Part shown: in pieces, positions 6,842-15,049 of the stretch | How the letters are laid out: every line of letters starts with the position of its first letter | Numbering within the stretch: the stretch's first letter is position 1 | NCBI RefSeq assembly: GCF_934372025.1 | Contig: NZ_CAKROJ010000046.1 | Coordinates: 1-18,119 of the forward strand | From: an uncultured Blautia sp. | Lineage (GTDB): Bacteria; Bacillota; Clostridia; Lachnospirales; Lachnospiraceae | Direction of reading: 5' to 3' | DNA: 18,119 nucleotides | Program-made: the position numbers and the translations under genes | The notes under the pieces: model-generated | Seen by the model: only the letters and a program-made list of their open reading frames with translations | Database searches by the model: none | What the model was told of the DNA's origin: nothing

Positions 6842-7679
6842 CTTCTTTCTCCCGTTCTTCCCTACGCTTCTTTGATATAAGTTCAAATCTGCACCATACC
6901 CCTGAATACAAAATATTTCGCAGGATATCCGCATATTTTATAATAGGAAGTTTTTCAAATTCCCGACAGGTTTCTGCCATCATCATCAACAGCATGTTTT
7001 TCACCCTGTCATCAAACCCTTTTATTATATAATCTTTTGCAAAAGGATTGTAATTTCCTTTTTTTATGTCATCTTCCACGTCGTCATACGCATCCATCAG
7101 ATAAATAAATTTACCGAGATAAAATCCCATACGACGCAAAGTCGGTTCCCATACATCTTCTCTGTACGCAAAGATTTCTTCCATAATTCTGCCAAAACAG
7201 CCAGAAACACGATCTACATCCGTCTCATTTATCTTCTCCATCTCTGAGAGTTCATTCAGACAGGAGACGATCACATCTATTTTTGACTTCCAACGCTGCT
7301 CACTTCTCTTCTCTTTGCTTTCCAGAAGCTTTCCGTATGCCAGACTTAAAAGTTTCCGTTCATCATTCCAGTCATCCTTACATTTATAATAGGTCAGAAA
7401 AATATTCATATCTGCACCGTATTCTGTTATGGCATTTCCCCGTATCGGCTGTTTCCGTACCGGATGCACAATACATCGGGTAGTTCCCTTTCTGGTAGGA
7501 GGCTCATACAGTGCACTGAGCAGTACGATCACAAATGTCATATCATAGCTCAGCGTAATCTGACCGGATATTCCGTAACGTTCTCTTAATTCCCGACACA
7601 GACCGCAGTAAAAAGAACGGTACATATCAAAATCTTTAAATTTAATTTCCGGTTTATTCATTACCACATAACCAAACAT
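6834..7679 (-). CDS. DUF5685-like protein of unknown function
   Basis: This 281-residue, mostly helical protein has an N-terminus (MFGYVVMNKPEIKFKDF, then YRSFYCGLCRELRERYG) that matches my memory of the DUF5685 family in Lachnospiraceae. Its function is not established. The motif DAYDDVEDDIKKGNYNP resembles the Asp-rich helices of isoprenoid-synthase folds. That is a resemblance only, and a cell-envelope or prenyl role would be speculation. The CxxC pair in YCGLCRE may bind metal. There is no signal peptide. ATG 7679 has TGAGGT upstream. The last codons overlap the J-domain gene by 8 bases, so the two proteins are probably made in fixed proportion and may act together. Confidence 0.8.
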   Translation of the reverse strand: MFGYVVMNKPEIKFKDFDMYRSFYCGLCRELRERYGISGQITLSYDMTFVIVLLSALYEPPTRKGTTRCIVHPVRKQPIRGNAITEYGADMNIFLTYYKCKDDWNDERKLLSLAYGKLLESKEKRSEQRWKSKIDVIVSCLNELSEMEKINETDVDRVSGCFGRIMEEIFAYREDVWEPTLRRMGFYLGKFIYLMDAYDDVEDDIKKGNYNPFAKDYIIKGFDDRVKNMLLMMMAETCREFEKLPIIKYADILRNILYSGVWCRFELISKKRREEREKEDV

Positions 7680-7726
7680 ATCTGTACCTCATTTTGTCTA
7701 TTTTACTGTGTACGATTCATTCTGCT

Positions 7727-8137
7727 CTAACTTCTCTTAATAAATTTCGTATGGCATTTCGGACATTCGATTTCTATTTTTCCTTTTCCACGTGGAATAC
7801 GAATTTTCTGTCCACATCCCGGACATGAATAAATATGATGCGTCTTCCTCTGTTCCATCATGCTTTTGGATCTGTTGAAACGCTGTCTGAATTTTGCAGT
7901 TACAGCAAGATATTTATCATTTTCGGCATATCTCTTCTGAATATCTCTCGATAACATACGATAATATGTATAAAGAAGAAGCAGAAGTCCTATTGTGTCA
8001 AACAATGCACCGATCCTGTTTCCACCAGGAAAAAAGATTGAAATAACAATAGCTGCCAGCGCTATTCCCATGGTAAAACGTGCAAAAGAATCAACGCCAT
8101 AACGTCCCTGCATAAATTTATTAAACTTGTCTTTCAT
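7727..8137 (-). CDS. Small membrane protein with C-terminal zinc ribbon
   Basis: This 136-residue protein has two predicted transmembrane helices (about 21-37 and 43-58), a basic linker, and a C-terminal zinc ribbon. Its four cysteines are C105 and C108 (CPGC) and C125 and C128 (CPKC). The arrangement suggests a small membrane hairpin displaying a cytoplasmic zinc ribbon. I do not recognise a named function. AAGGA lies just upstream of ATG 8137. It sits 38 bases after the methyltransferase gene and 47 bases before the DUF5685-like gene, with no terminator between them, so it belongs to the same transcription unit. Confidence 0.85.
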   Translation of the reverse strand: MKDKFNKFMQGRYGVDSFARFTMGIALAAIVISIFFPGGNRIGALFDTIGLLLLLYTYYRMLSRDIQKRYAENDKYLAVTAKFRQRFNRSKSMMEQRKTHHIYSCPGCGQKIRIPRGKGKIEIECPKCHTKFIKRS

Positions 8138-8175
8138 TTGAGTCCTTCTTTCTTGTCCTCTGAAACTATTTGATT

Positions 8176-9378
8176 TTACTTCTCGTCACATACCTGAAAA
8201 ATATAGAATTTCAGATAATAAGATTCATCCGATGCCCAGAGGATCGGGTGATCCGGAGCCTGAGTTCTGTATTCAACCTGACGAAGTCTCTTATGTGCAC
8301 TTCTTGCTGCCTGACCAATTGTTTTGGTAAACAGCTCATACTCCATAAAATGAGAACAGGAGCATGTCGCAAGGAATCCTCCATCCTTCACAAGTTTCAG
8401 ACCTCTGAGATTAATTTCGCGATATCCTTTCACCGCATTCTTGACGGAACTGCGCGATTTTGTAAATGCCGGTGGATCAAGGATCACCACATCGTATTTC
8501 TCCCCCTGTTCTTCGAGTTTGGGAAGAAGTTCAAAAACATCCTCACAGATAAATTTAACTGTTCCATCCAGCCCATTTAATACAGCATTTGCCTGCGCTT
8601 GGTCAACAGCCAGCTGTGACGCATCTACTCCTGTTACTTCTTTTGCTCCAGCAATTCCGGCATTTAAGGCAAAAGAGCCTGTATGTGTAAAGCAGTCAAG
8701 TACTCTGGCATCCTTACACAGCCTCTGTATTGCCAGACGATTATATTTCTGATCCAGGAAAAATCCTGTTTTCTGTCCATCTTTGACATCTACCTGATAT
8801 TTTACGCCATTTTCCACGATTTCAACCAGCGTTGGAAATTCCGGACCGATAAAACCTTTATACAGTTCCATTCCTTCCTGTTTGCGTACCTTGGCATCAC
8901 TTCTCTCATATACACCACGAATATTGATTCCATCTTCAGCCAGCACTTTTTTCATAAGATCAATGATCAGTTCTTTCCAGCGATCAATGCCAAGTGCAAG
9001 AGACTGTACTACCAGAACATCTGAAAACTTATCTATAACCAGTCCCGGAAGAAAATCTGCCTCTCCAAAGATCAGACGACAGCTGGAAGTATCTGTTACT
9101 TTCTTTCTGTAATTCCAGGCATCACGAACTCTTTTCTCCAGAAATTTCTCATCTATTTTCTGGTTTTCATCTCTTGTGAGCAATCTGACCGTAATTTTGG
9201 AATTTGTATTGATAAATCCACGTCCAAGTGGATAACCATCAAAATCATGGATCAATACAATATCTCCGTTCACAAAGCTTCCCATAATCGTGCTGATCTC
9301 ATTATCAAACACCCACATTCCGCCTGATTTCAAAAGGCGGCCTTCTCCTTTTTTCAGTGTTACCACTGCAAGACTCAT
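8176..9378 (-). CDS. RlmI-like class I SAM-dependent rRNA methyltransferase
   Basis: This 400-residue RNA cytosine-5 methyltransferase is of the RlmI/YccW type, whose characterised member modifies 23S rRNA C1962. An N-terminal PUA-like domain (about 1-70, beginning VTLKKGEGRLLKSGGMWVF) is followed by a central domain with FLPGLVIDKF. The Rossmann methyltransferase domain has motif I VLDCFTHTGSFAL (226-238), acidic VTGVDAS, motif IV DPPAF (301-305) and a catalytic cysteine region CSCSHF (Cys339 or Cys341). Full length is normal for the family. ATG 9378 has AAAGGGG upstream. It heads a probable operon with the zinc-ribbon, DUF5685-like and J-domain genes. The target position is inferred from family, so I give no gene symbol. 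Confidence 0.9.
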   Translation of the reverse strand: MSLAVVTLKKGEGRLLKSGGMWVFDNEISTIMGSFVNGDIVLIHDFDGYPLGRGFINTNSKITVRLLTRDENQKIDEKFLEKRVRDAWNYRKKVTDTSSCRLIFGEADFLPGLVIDKFSDVLVVQSLALGIDRWKELIIDLMKKVLAEDGINIRGVYERSDAKVRKQEGMELYKGFIGPEFPTLVEIVENGVKYQVDVKDGQKTGFFLDQKYNRLAIQRLCKDARVLDCFTHTGSFALNAGIAGAKEVTGVDASQLAVDQAQANAVLNGLDGTVKFICEDVFELLPKLEEQGEKYDVVILDPPAFTKSRSSVKNAVKGYREINLRGLKLVKDGGFLATCSCSHFMEYELFTKTIGQAARSAHKRLRQVEYRTQAPDHPILWASDESYYLKFYIFQVCDEK

Positions 9379-9499
9379 ATTTTTTCCCCTTTCGGTTCAT
9401 CCTTTTCTGATTTTCAAAGTTATAAAAAACTCATTATATTTTATCACAGAACTGATCGGATTTCCAGTTTTTCACATTCTCTTCATATCTTCATATCTA

Positions 9500-9532
9500 A
9501 AAAAGGATGCCTCACAAGGAGACATCCTTTTT
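9500..9532 (-). terminator. Intrinsic terminator of the DUF1002 gene
   Basis: AAAAAGGATG-T-CTC pairs with GAG-G-CATCCTTTTT around a 5-base loop (9514-9518). The U-rich right arm ends in TTTTTT on the minus strand. It lies 17 bases past the stop codon at 9549. The symmetric A/T arms may make it bidirectional. Confidence 0.88.
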
Positions 9533-9548
9533 ATCGTTTTGTTATGTT

Positions 9549-11303
9549 TTAGTAAGTTTCTTCTCCGCTTCCTTCTTCAGAATAAGCTTCTGCATTTTCC
9601 TGTCCGGCAGTGTCCTCTGCTGCTTCTTCTGCAGTATCATCTGTAGTTGCCTCTCCATAAAGGTTTGCAAAGAATTTCATAGTATCATCATACAGCTTCT
9701 GTCTTACTTCTGGTTCAACATTTACCAGAAGATCATCTGCTGCAATATCTTTATCAATACTGAATACTGTCTTCATCTCTTTATCCATCGCATTCAGTTC
9801 TGTTGACAGATATTTATCTGTTTCAGCCGGTACATAAGAAGCACCAGCGTCATTCAATACCTTGATATAGGCTTCCAGAACTTTTTTGCTGAGCTTGGAT
9901 GCAATTTCTGTATCCAGTGTTACCGGAAGTTCTGTCACATCCGGAACAACACTCTGGAGAACTCCAAGGTCTCCTTCGTATTCACCTTTGCAGAACTGCT
10001 CTGCCTGCTGGAATTTACCTTTGCCATCTTCCGTAAGTGTATCTGTATTTAATGTATCGTCAGATGTTTCTGCATTTTCTTCTGTTCCATCAGCAGACTC
10101 ATCCGTACTTCCATTTTCTTCTGTATCAGGAGTTTCTTCTGTATTTCCATCCTGACTTCCATCCTCTGTTGCATCAGGGATTCCGTCTGTGTTTCCGTCC
10201 TGACTTCCATCCTCTGAACTGCTGTCCGGATTTTCTTCCGGAGTCTCTTCCGGTGTTTCTTCGGTACTTCCCTCTATAGTTCCGTCCTCTGTCGCATCCG
10301 GAATTCCTGTAGAACCGGAATCTTCAGAACTGTCACTGCTTTCGGTATTGTTCGTATCAGCGCCTGTTTCCTCTGCAAGACCAGGATTCTCTGTAGATGT
10401 TTCTTTGATATCATCTCCCAGGGCGCCACTGTCTACATTCTCGGTAATGTCATCCTCACCGCTTCCCTCATCTGCAACATCGTCTTCAATTGGAGTAGGA
10501 GTTGGCTGACCTTCTTCTTCTGCCTTGCTCTGTTCCAGATTCTGCTGAATATTCTCAAGTGTTTTTTTCATTTCCTGAATATCATAATTCTGCTGTGCGA
10601 TCTGCTGGAGCAGAGATACGATCGTATCAAGTTCATCCTGGCTTAAGGAGATACCATTCTGTACAGCAATATTATTTACAATGTTATAAATCTCATCTGC
10701 ATTCTGAACATTGTCGCCAATAATCTGCATTTTCGCCTGATTGATGATATTTGTGGCATTGTCCTGACCAACCTGCTTTGCCACATCACCTGTTACAACT
10801 ACTTCTTTTGCAGCGAGGTCTTTCTTTGCAGAATCCAGCTGTTCTCCGCTTGCAGACTCATATGCTTTCATAACACCTGTAAGAGCACCTGTTCCTGATA
10901 CTTCATACGGGCAGGCTGCAACGACTTCACAGTTGGTTACTCCTGCTGTGGAAAGTGCTGTAGCGATCATATTACATGTTACGTAGTTAAGATTGGCTGT
11001 ACGAACCTTGATTCCACCGGACTGTGTTGGTTTCACATAAGCACAGCTTAAGGTTCTTGTTCCAATCTGTTCACTTGGGATATATTTTCCAAGAAGGTCA
11101 TGTTCCTCCTGGTTATTTACAGTGATCACCTGAACCTGACTGGCATCTGCCTTAAAGTAATTCATCATTGTATTTTTCTGTGCATCAGTAAGATCTGCAC
11201 CAAGTGTTACCACTTTAGATGCATCTGCCATAGCCGGAACAGGTGTACTTACTGCCAGACACATACTACAGAGCATTGCTACAAAAAGATTTCTTTTCTT
11301 CAT
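9549..11303 (-). CDS. Secreted DUF1002 protein with long acidic repeat linker
   Basis: This 584-residue exported protein has a signal peptide (about 1-27, ending PAMADAS). A DUF1002 domain follows (about 28-255) with typical text such as VVTLGADLTDAQKNTMMNYF, a VITVNNQEEHDLLG segment and VTGDVAKQVGQDNATNIINQ. Bacillus YpuA belongs to this family; no function is established. Next comes an unusually long Asp/Glu/Ser/Thr/Gly-rich linker (about 262-425) with duplicated GIPDATEDG and DGSQDGNT units. A C-terminal helical region (about 430-550) and an acidic tail end the protein. No transmembrane or LPXTG anchor is seen. ATG 11303 is preferred because GGAGG lies 8 bases upstream and is contained in the longer TTG-initiated frame. 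Confidence 0.85.
   Translation of the reverse strand: MKKRNLFVAMLCSMCLAVSTPVPAMADASKVVTLGADLTDAQKNTMMNYFKADASQVQVITVNNQEEHDLLGKYIPSEQIGTRTLSCAYVKPTQSGGIKVRTANLNYVTCNMIATALSTAGVTNCEVVAACPYEVSGTGALTGVMKAYESASGEQLDSAKKDLAAKEVVVTGDVAKQVGQDNATNIINQAKMQIIGDNVQNADEIYNIVNNIAVQNGISLSQDELDTIVSLLQQIAQQNYDIQEMKKTLENIQQNLEQSKAEEEGQPTPTPIEDDVADEGSGEDDITENVDSGALGDDIKETSTENPGLAEETGADTNNTESSDSSEDSGSTGIPDATEDGTIEGSTEETPEETPEENPDSSSEDGSQDGNTDGIPDATEDGSQDGNTEETPDTEENGSTDESADGTEENAETSDDTLNTDTLTEDGKGKFQQAEQFCKGEYEGDLGVLQSVVPDVTELPVTLDTEIASKLSKKVLEAYIKVLNDAGASYVPAETDKYLSTELNAMDKEMKTVFSIDKDIAADDLLVNVEPEVRQKLYDDTMKFFANLYGEATTDDTAEEAAEDTAGQENAEAYSEEGSGEETY
10144..10216. repeat. Tandem near-identical 25-base repeats in the linker coding region
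   Basis: A 25-base sequence at 10144-10168 (TTTCCATCC then TGACTTCCATCCTCTG) recurs at 10192-10216 with one change, at a 48-base offset. The 48-base period equals 16 codons, preserving frame. A degraded third unit lies near 10286-10310. This is typical of linker growth by slippage or unequal recombination. Confidence 0.75.
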
Positions 11304-11326
11304 ATCCTTGTCCTCCATTATCAATG

Positions 11327-11361
11327 CCGCCGAAATGGTAATTATCCTGATTTTCGGTCGG
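11327..11361 (-). other. Leader hairpin upstream of the DUF1002 ribosome site
   Basis: In the minus-strand RNA, CCG-A-CCGAAA pairs with UUUCGG-CGG, leaving one bulged A. The stem ends about 10 bases before GGAGG. No U-tract follows, so it is not a terminator; it may stabilise the message or influence ribosome access. Confidence 0.5.
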
Positions 11362-11390
11362 ATTAGTGACCTCTTTTATATAATACATGC

Positions 11391-11399
11391 ATTATAGCA
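11391..11399 (-). promoter_or_regulatory. Extended -10 promoter of the DUF1002 gene
   Basis: The minus strand has TGCTATAAT, an extended -10 element with a perfect TATAAT. No convincing -35 box is present at 16-18 bases, as is common for extended -10 promoters. The leader would be about 80 bases. Confidence 0.6.
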
Positions 11400-11466
11400 T
11401 AATTTTATCTGTAATTGTATTCTTTATTTTCTAAAAAAGGCAAAGATATAAATCTGTTATTCTTTT

Positions 11467-12663
11467 TTATAACGCCTTGTAATACAATGCCACAATATCC
11501 TGTTTTCCTGAGCTTCTTGGATTGACTGCAATATTTCCACTCTTCATGGCATCATCGGCCATTGCATCAATTTTACTTTCAATTTCTTCATCTGCAACTT
11601 CTCTGTCCGGATCTTTTCGCTTTGCCGTCTGTCTGATAGCTGTTGTCAGATTTTCCGGGATTCCGATATCTTCATTCAGTTCACGGATAGCGTCTACCAG
11701 CATCAGTGGTTCAAACTCATCCTCAAATGCCGGAATCGGACTGATATAATTATAAATCGTCAGATATCTGCCGTGATCTGCCAGTGCATTATACTCTGCG
11801 ATCACCGGAAGCAGTACTGCATTTGCCACACCATGCGGTACATCAAAAAAAGCACTTACCGGATGACTCATTGCATGCACATTTCCAAGTCTCGCAAAGG
11901 AAAAAGCAATTCCGGCAAAAAGGGAACCTGTCAACATTGCCTCTGCCGCCTCAATATCTGTTCTTCTTGCGACAAAGCGTCGGATATTTTTTCCGATCAA
12001 TTCCATTGCTTTCTCAGCCATAGCGTCTGAGAAAGGAGATGCTGCGGTGGACACGTAGGCTTCTTCTGCGTGGATAAAAGCATCAATTCCGCAGGCAGCT
12101 GCAACAGAAGCCGGTGCTGATGTAAGAAGCTCCGGATCCAGAATTGCATAGGATGGGAGTAATTCATAACTGAATACCGTCAGTTTATAATCTCTGCTGT
12201 GGTCTGTAATAACTGAGAATGCCGTCACTTCTGATCCTGTACCAGCTGTTGTCGGAATTGCGATCAGCGGGATGATTTTTCCCGGAACTTTATGTGCACC
12301 TTCATATTCTGTAATACTGCCGCCAAATTTTGCAGTCACTCCGACCGCTTTGGCAACATCCATTGGTGAACCTCCTCCGAGTGCCACAATAAAGTCTGCT
12401 CCGGTTTCTTTAAATGCTTCTGTAGCTTTTTCTACTGTTGTCACAGAAGGATTTGCTTCTACATCAGTAAAGATATCCACCTGCATTCCTGCTTCTTTCA
12501 GATAATCTGCTGCTTTGTCCACAATTCCCATTTTTCGAAGTGTCGGACCGGAAATCAGCATAGCATGGGAATCTCCCAGTTTCTTCGCACACTCCGGAAG
12601 TTTTGCCATAGTTCCTGCACCAACAATAATATTCTGTGGAATAAAAAATTCAAATGGATTCAT
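11467..12663 (-). CDS. Iron-containing (group III) alcohol dehydrogenase
   Basis: This is a 398-residue NAD(P)-dependent, iron-type alcohol dehydrogenase. The dinucleotide region contains ALGGGSPMDVAKA (94-106) and IPTTAGTGSEVT (136-147). Metal ligands are at the positions found in FucO-like enzymes: Asp194 and His198 in GIDAFIHAEEAY, His263 in NVHAMSHP and His277 in DVPHG. ATG 12663 is preceded by GGGAG; the longer in-frame start at 12717 would run through an intergenic hairpin. It is the last gene of the group with the permease, kinase-like protein and aminotransferase. I infer it reduces an aldehyde formed by the aminotransferase, as 4-hydroxybutyrate-type dehydrogenases do. The true substrate is unknown; butanol, propanediol or lactaldehyde activity is equally possible. 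Confidence 0.9.
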   Translation of the reverse strand: MNPFEFFIPQNIIVGAGTMAKLPECAKKLGDSHAMLISGPTLRKMGIVDKAADYLKEAGMQVDIFTDVEANPSVTTVEKATEAFKETGADFIVALGGGSPMDVAKAVGVTAKFGGSITEYEGAHKVPGKIIPLIAIPTTAGTGSEVTAFSVITDHSRDYKLTVFSYELLPSYAILDPELLTSAPASVAAACGIDAFIHAEEAYVSTAASPFSDAMAEKAMELIGKNIRRFVARRTDIEAAEAMLTGSLFAGIAFSFARLGNVHAMSHPVSAFFDVPHGVANAVLLPVIAEYNALADHGRYLTIYNYISPIPAFEDEFEPLMLVDAIRELNEDIGIPENLTTAIRQTAKRKDPDREVADEEIESKIDAMADDAMKSGNIAVNPRSSGKQDIVALYYKAL

Positions 12664-12696
12664 AATCTGATCTCCCTCTTCTATATTAAATAAGAT

Positions 12697-12718
12697 GTTG
12701 GAGGCCAATGCCTCCAAC
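12697..12718 (-). other. Perfect hairpin between permease and dehydrogenase genes
   Basis: GTTGGAGGC and GCCTCCAAC form a perfect 9-base-pair stem with a 4-base loop, 9 bases after the permease stop codon. Only a poor T-rich stretch (ATCTTATTTAAT) follows on the minus strand. It could be a leaky terminator or an RNA processing or stability element setting different levels of the two messages. Confidence 0.65.
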
Positions 12719-12726
12719 GGTAACTA

Positions 12727-14250
12727 TCACGCGGTCATTCGTGAAAGAACGCGATCGATCGCTGCATCAATAACCAGATCAAGTTCTTCATCATCAGCTT
12801 CCGGCATAAGAGATGCCGCATCTTCATCAGAAATAATCTCAATAAGGCTGCCGAATTTTTCTTTATATTTCAGTTTGCATGCTGCATAAAATACAACTCC
12901 CAGAAGGCTCCATGCGCCTACCATCAGCCACTCCTGTATGACCAGAGTTCCACCGGATCCAGGAATGCAGTACACAAGCACCATGAATCCAGAAAGGATA
13001 ACAGCCATTGTTCCGACAAATTTATATGCCGGTACACGATATGGCCTTGGCATGTCCGGTTCTTTTTTACGAAGAATCAGAAATGAGAGTGAAACCATAC
13101 AATATGCAAGACAGCATCCGAAGTTACCTGCATCACAGATCCATACCATCATGACACGTCCGGCAAACGGAGCAATCATGGTAAGAATACCAATCAGGAT
13201 CAGTGCATTGACCGGTGTTTTGTGCTTCGGATGAAGTTTTGCAAAAACCTTTGGCACCATATAAGACTCAGCCATGGAGTACAGTGCACGGGAACCACCG
13301 ATCATAAAGGAGTTCCAGGATGTGATAATACCGCACATACCACCTACAATGATAACCTTTGCCATTACTGAAGTTCCAAAGGCTTTTGCCATAGCATCTG
13401 CAGTTACCAGTCCTGTCGTGTTCTGTGAACGCACAATCTCATCCGGATTCAGTACATAACCGACTGCAAGGATTACAAAAGAATAAAATACAACTGCAAG
13501 AACTACTGAGAGGATCATCATTTTACCAATCTTTTTGAGTGGTACATTGATTTCCTCTGCCGCCTGTGGAATAACGTCAAAACCAATAAAGAAAAATGGT
13601 GTGATAACTGCAACCTTCAGAACATTTTTTGCCATGCTGCCCGTTGTTTCACCCATGAACATCTGGCCCTGAAGATTGTCCACATTACCATTTATTACCG
13701 AAGCCACAATCAGCAGAATTCCGGCACCTCCTATGATGCATGTCAGGACTGTCTGAAGGACAGCTGCTGTTTTGGCTCCTATAATGTTAATCATCATGAT
13801 CAGGAATGCAACTATGATCGCCACGATCAGCCATGATGCATAAATATCAAATCCTGCCACAGTATAGAGATATCCTTTGAGAAATCCCGGCCACAGATAC
13901 GTAATGATTGTCGGAAAAGCGCAGGCTTCAAAACAGGTAACACCCACATATCCAAGAATGATCGCCCAGGTACAGATAAAGGAACCCGTCGGTCCCATTG
14001 CCTTATAACTGAAAACATGCTCGCCACCACACTGCGGCATCGCTGCTGTAAGCTCGGCATAGGTGAGACCTACAAAAAAGATCATAACTCCGCCGATTGC
14101 AAAAGCGAGTGCTGCACCTACGACACCGCCGGCATCGATCCATGTTCCGGAAGATACAACCCAGCCCCAGCCGATCATAGCGCCAAAAGCGATCACAAGA
14201 ATATCCCATGCACTGAATACTTTATCAAATTCTGATTTTTTCTGTCCCAT
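12727..14250 (-). CDS. APC superfamily amino-acid permease
   Basis: This 507-residue secondary transporter of the amino acid-polyamine-organocation superfamily has about twelve hydrophobic helices. Helix 1 carries the substrate-binding glycines in FGAMIGWGWVV (about 22-32). Next come the family segment FFVGLTYAELTAAMPQCGGEHVF and, near the middle, FFFIGFDVIPQAAEEI, with two acidic residues as in helix 6. The C-terminal tail (about 460-507) is strongly acidic and cytoplasmic. It probably imports the amino acid or amine handled by the neighbouring aminotransferase. Substrate specificity cannot be read from sequence. The start is fixed by GGGAGG, which overlaps the stop of the kinase-like gene; the two genes are 4 bases apart, so they are coupled. 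Confidence 0.9.
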   Translation of the reverse strand: MGQKKSEFDKVFSAWDILVIAFGAMIGWGWVVSSGTWIDAGGVVGAALAFAIGGVMIFFVGLTYAELTAAMPQCGGEHVFSYKAMGPTGSFICTWAIILGYVGVTCFEACAFPTIITYLWPGFLKGYLYTVAGFDIYASWLIVAIIVAFLIMMINIIGAKTAAVLQTVLTCIIGGAGILLIVASVINGNVDNLQGQMFMGETTGSMAKNVLKVAVITPFFFIGFDVIPQAAEEINVPLKKIGKMMILSVVLAVVFYSFVILAVGYVLNPDEIVRSQNTTGLVTADAMAKAFGTSVMAKVIIVGGMCGIITSWNSFMIGGSRALYSMAESYMVPKVFAKLHPKHKTPVNALILIGILTMIAPFAGRVMMVWICDAGNFGCCLAYCMVSLSFLILRKKEPDMPRPYRVPAYKFVGTMAVILSGFMVLVYCIPGSGGTLVIQEWLMVGAWSLLGVVFYAACKLKYKEKFGSLIEIISDEDAASLMPEADDEELDLVIDAAIDRVLSRMTA

Positions 14251-14254
14251 AGTC

Positions 14255-14875
14255 TTATTCCTCCCCGCTTCCGAATTTTCTTCTTACAAGTTCTTCGAGA
14301 TAATCTGCTGTTCCTTCGATTCCAAGATAAGAACTGTCTATAAGAATATTTCTGTTGTGACGGTCGCCACGATTACTTCCTGTCAATGCCAGGTGACGTT
14401 TGTGATATCGTTTATCTTTTTCCAGAAGTAAAATCTTGGCATCCTTTTCAGAAAGATTGTGGCTTTCCATAATATTGTGAATTCTCACTTCATCAGGAGC
14501 ATAAATAAATGCTCTTAAAAGATCAATGTCTTTTGTATCCTTCAGAATATAATCAGCAGAACGTCCAATGATCACACATGCTTCTTTCTCAGCCAGCTTA
14601 CGGATAATCTGTTTCTGCACATGGATCGCACGGTCTGTCAGATCCGCATATTTTGAAAAGGAACCACGGACATCTCCCTCTGCACCTTTTCCGGCAATGG
14701 TTCCACCTTCCTCAACTTTTTCCATAATTTCTTTCGGAATTCCGACCTCTTCAATAATCTCATCCACAAGATCACGATTGTAAAATTTGATATTGAGGTC
14801 TTCTGCTATTTTTCTGCCTATGGCATTTCCCTTGGCACCATATTCACAGCCAATTGTTATAACCAGATGTCTCAT
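14255..14875 (-). CDS. Cytidylate kinase-like P-loop protein
   Basis: This is a 206-residue protein of the cytidylate-kinase-like family (Pfam Cytidylate_kin2). The N-terminus LVITIGCEYGAKGNAIGRKI (4-23) is a P-loop with Gly-Ala-Lys-Gly-Asn in place of the common GSGG. Later come ACVIIGRSADYIL (about 98-110), RAFIYAPDEVRI and the lid-like region RYHKRHLALTGSNRGDR. Family members occur widely in Clostridia; their real substrate is not established, and true CMP kinase is a different, longer-known protein. Here it lies in a transport/aminotransferase gene group, 4 bases before the permease, which suggests a regulatory or substrate-activating role there. GAGGGGAAATCG precedes ATG 14875. A terminator-like hairpin lies in the gap from the aminotransferase gene. 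Confidence 0.85.
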   Translation of the reverse strand: MRHLVITIGCEYGAKGNAIGRKIAEDLNIKFYNRDLVDEIIEEVGIPKEIMEKVEEGGTIAGKGAEGDVRGSFSKYADLTDRAIHVQKQIIRKLAEKEACVIIGRSADYILKDTKDIDLLRAFIYAPDEVRIHNIMESHNLSEKDAKILLLEKDKRYHKRHLALTGSNRGDRHNRNILIDSSYLGIEGTADYLEELVRRKFGSGEE

Positions 14876-14938
14876 ATCGATTTCCCCTCACACGATTCTC
14901 TCTTATTTCTCATCAAAATGAAATAATTTTCATAATAG

Positions 14939-14977
14939 AAAAAGGCGTGCGAACCACATCTCATGATCCGCGACGCC
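14939..14977 (-). terminator. Terminator/attenuator between aminotransferase and kinase-like genes
   Basis: The minus-strand RNA folds as GGCGU/ACGCC (14977-14973 with 14948-14944), a bulged C, GCGGA/UUCGC and CAU/AUG with a GAG loop, then five U. The G-U pair exists only in the minus-strand RNA. It could end the aminotransferase transcript, with readthrough feeding the kinase-permease-dehydrogenase genes. Confidence 0.8.
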
Positions 14978-15049
14978 CTTGTCACTTTTTCAGTATTTAC
15001 AGTAAAATTCTGCTTTGTTTGTTGCTGTTTACTTCGCTCACTGTAAGCT

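Noticed and set aside
6842..6934. N-terminal extension of the J-domain protein
   Set aside because: The extra 31 residues lie within the upstream gene in another frame and do not resemble a J protein; the overlapped ATG at 6841 is the natural start.
11283..11324. Longer TTG-initiated start for the DUF1002 protein
   Set aside because: The extra residues would contain the GGAGG ribosome site and break the signal peptide pattern; ATG 11303 fits better.
11404..11466. Terminator after the alcohol dehydrogenase gene
   Set aside because: A/T runs flank a weak AGAT/ATCT pairing only; the stem is too short to call.
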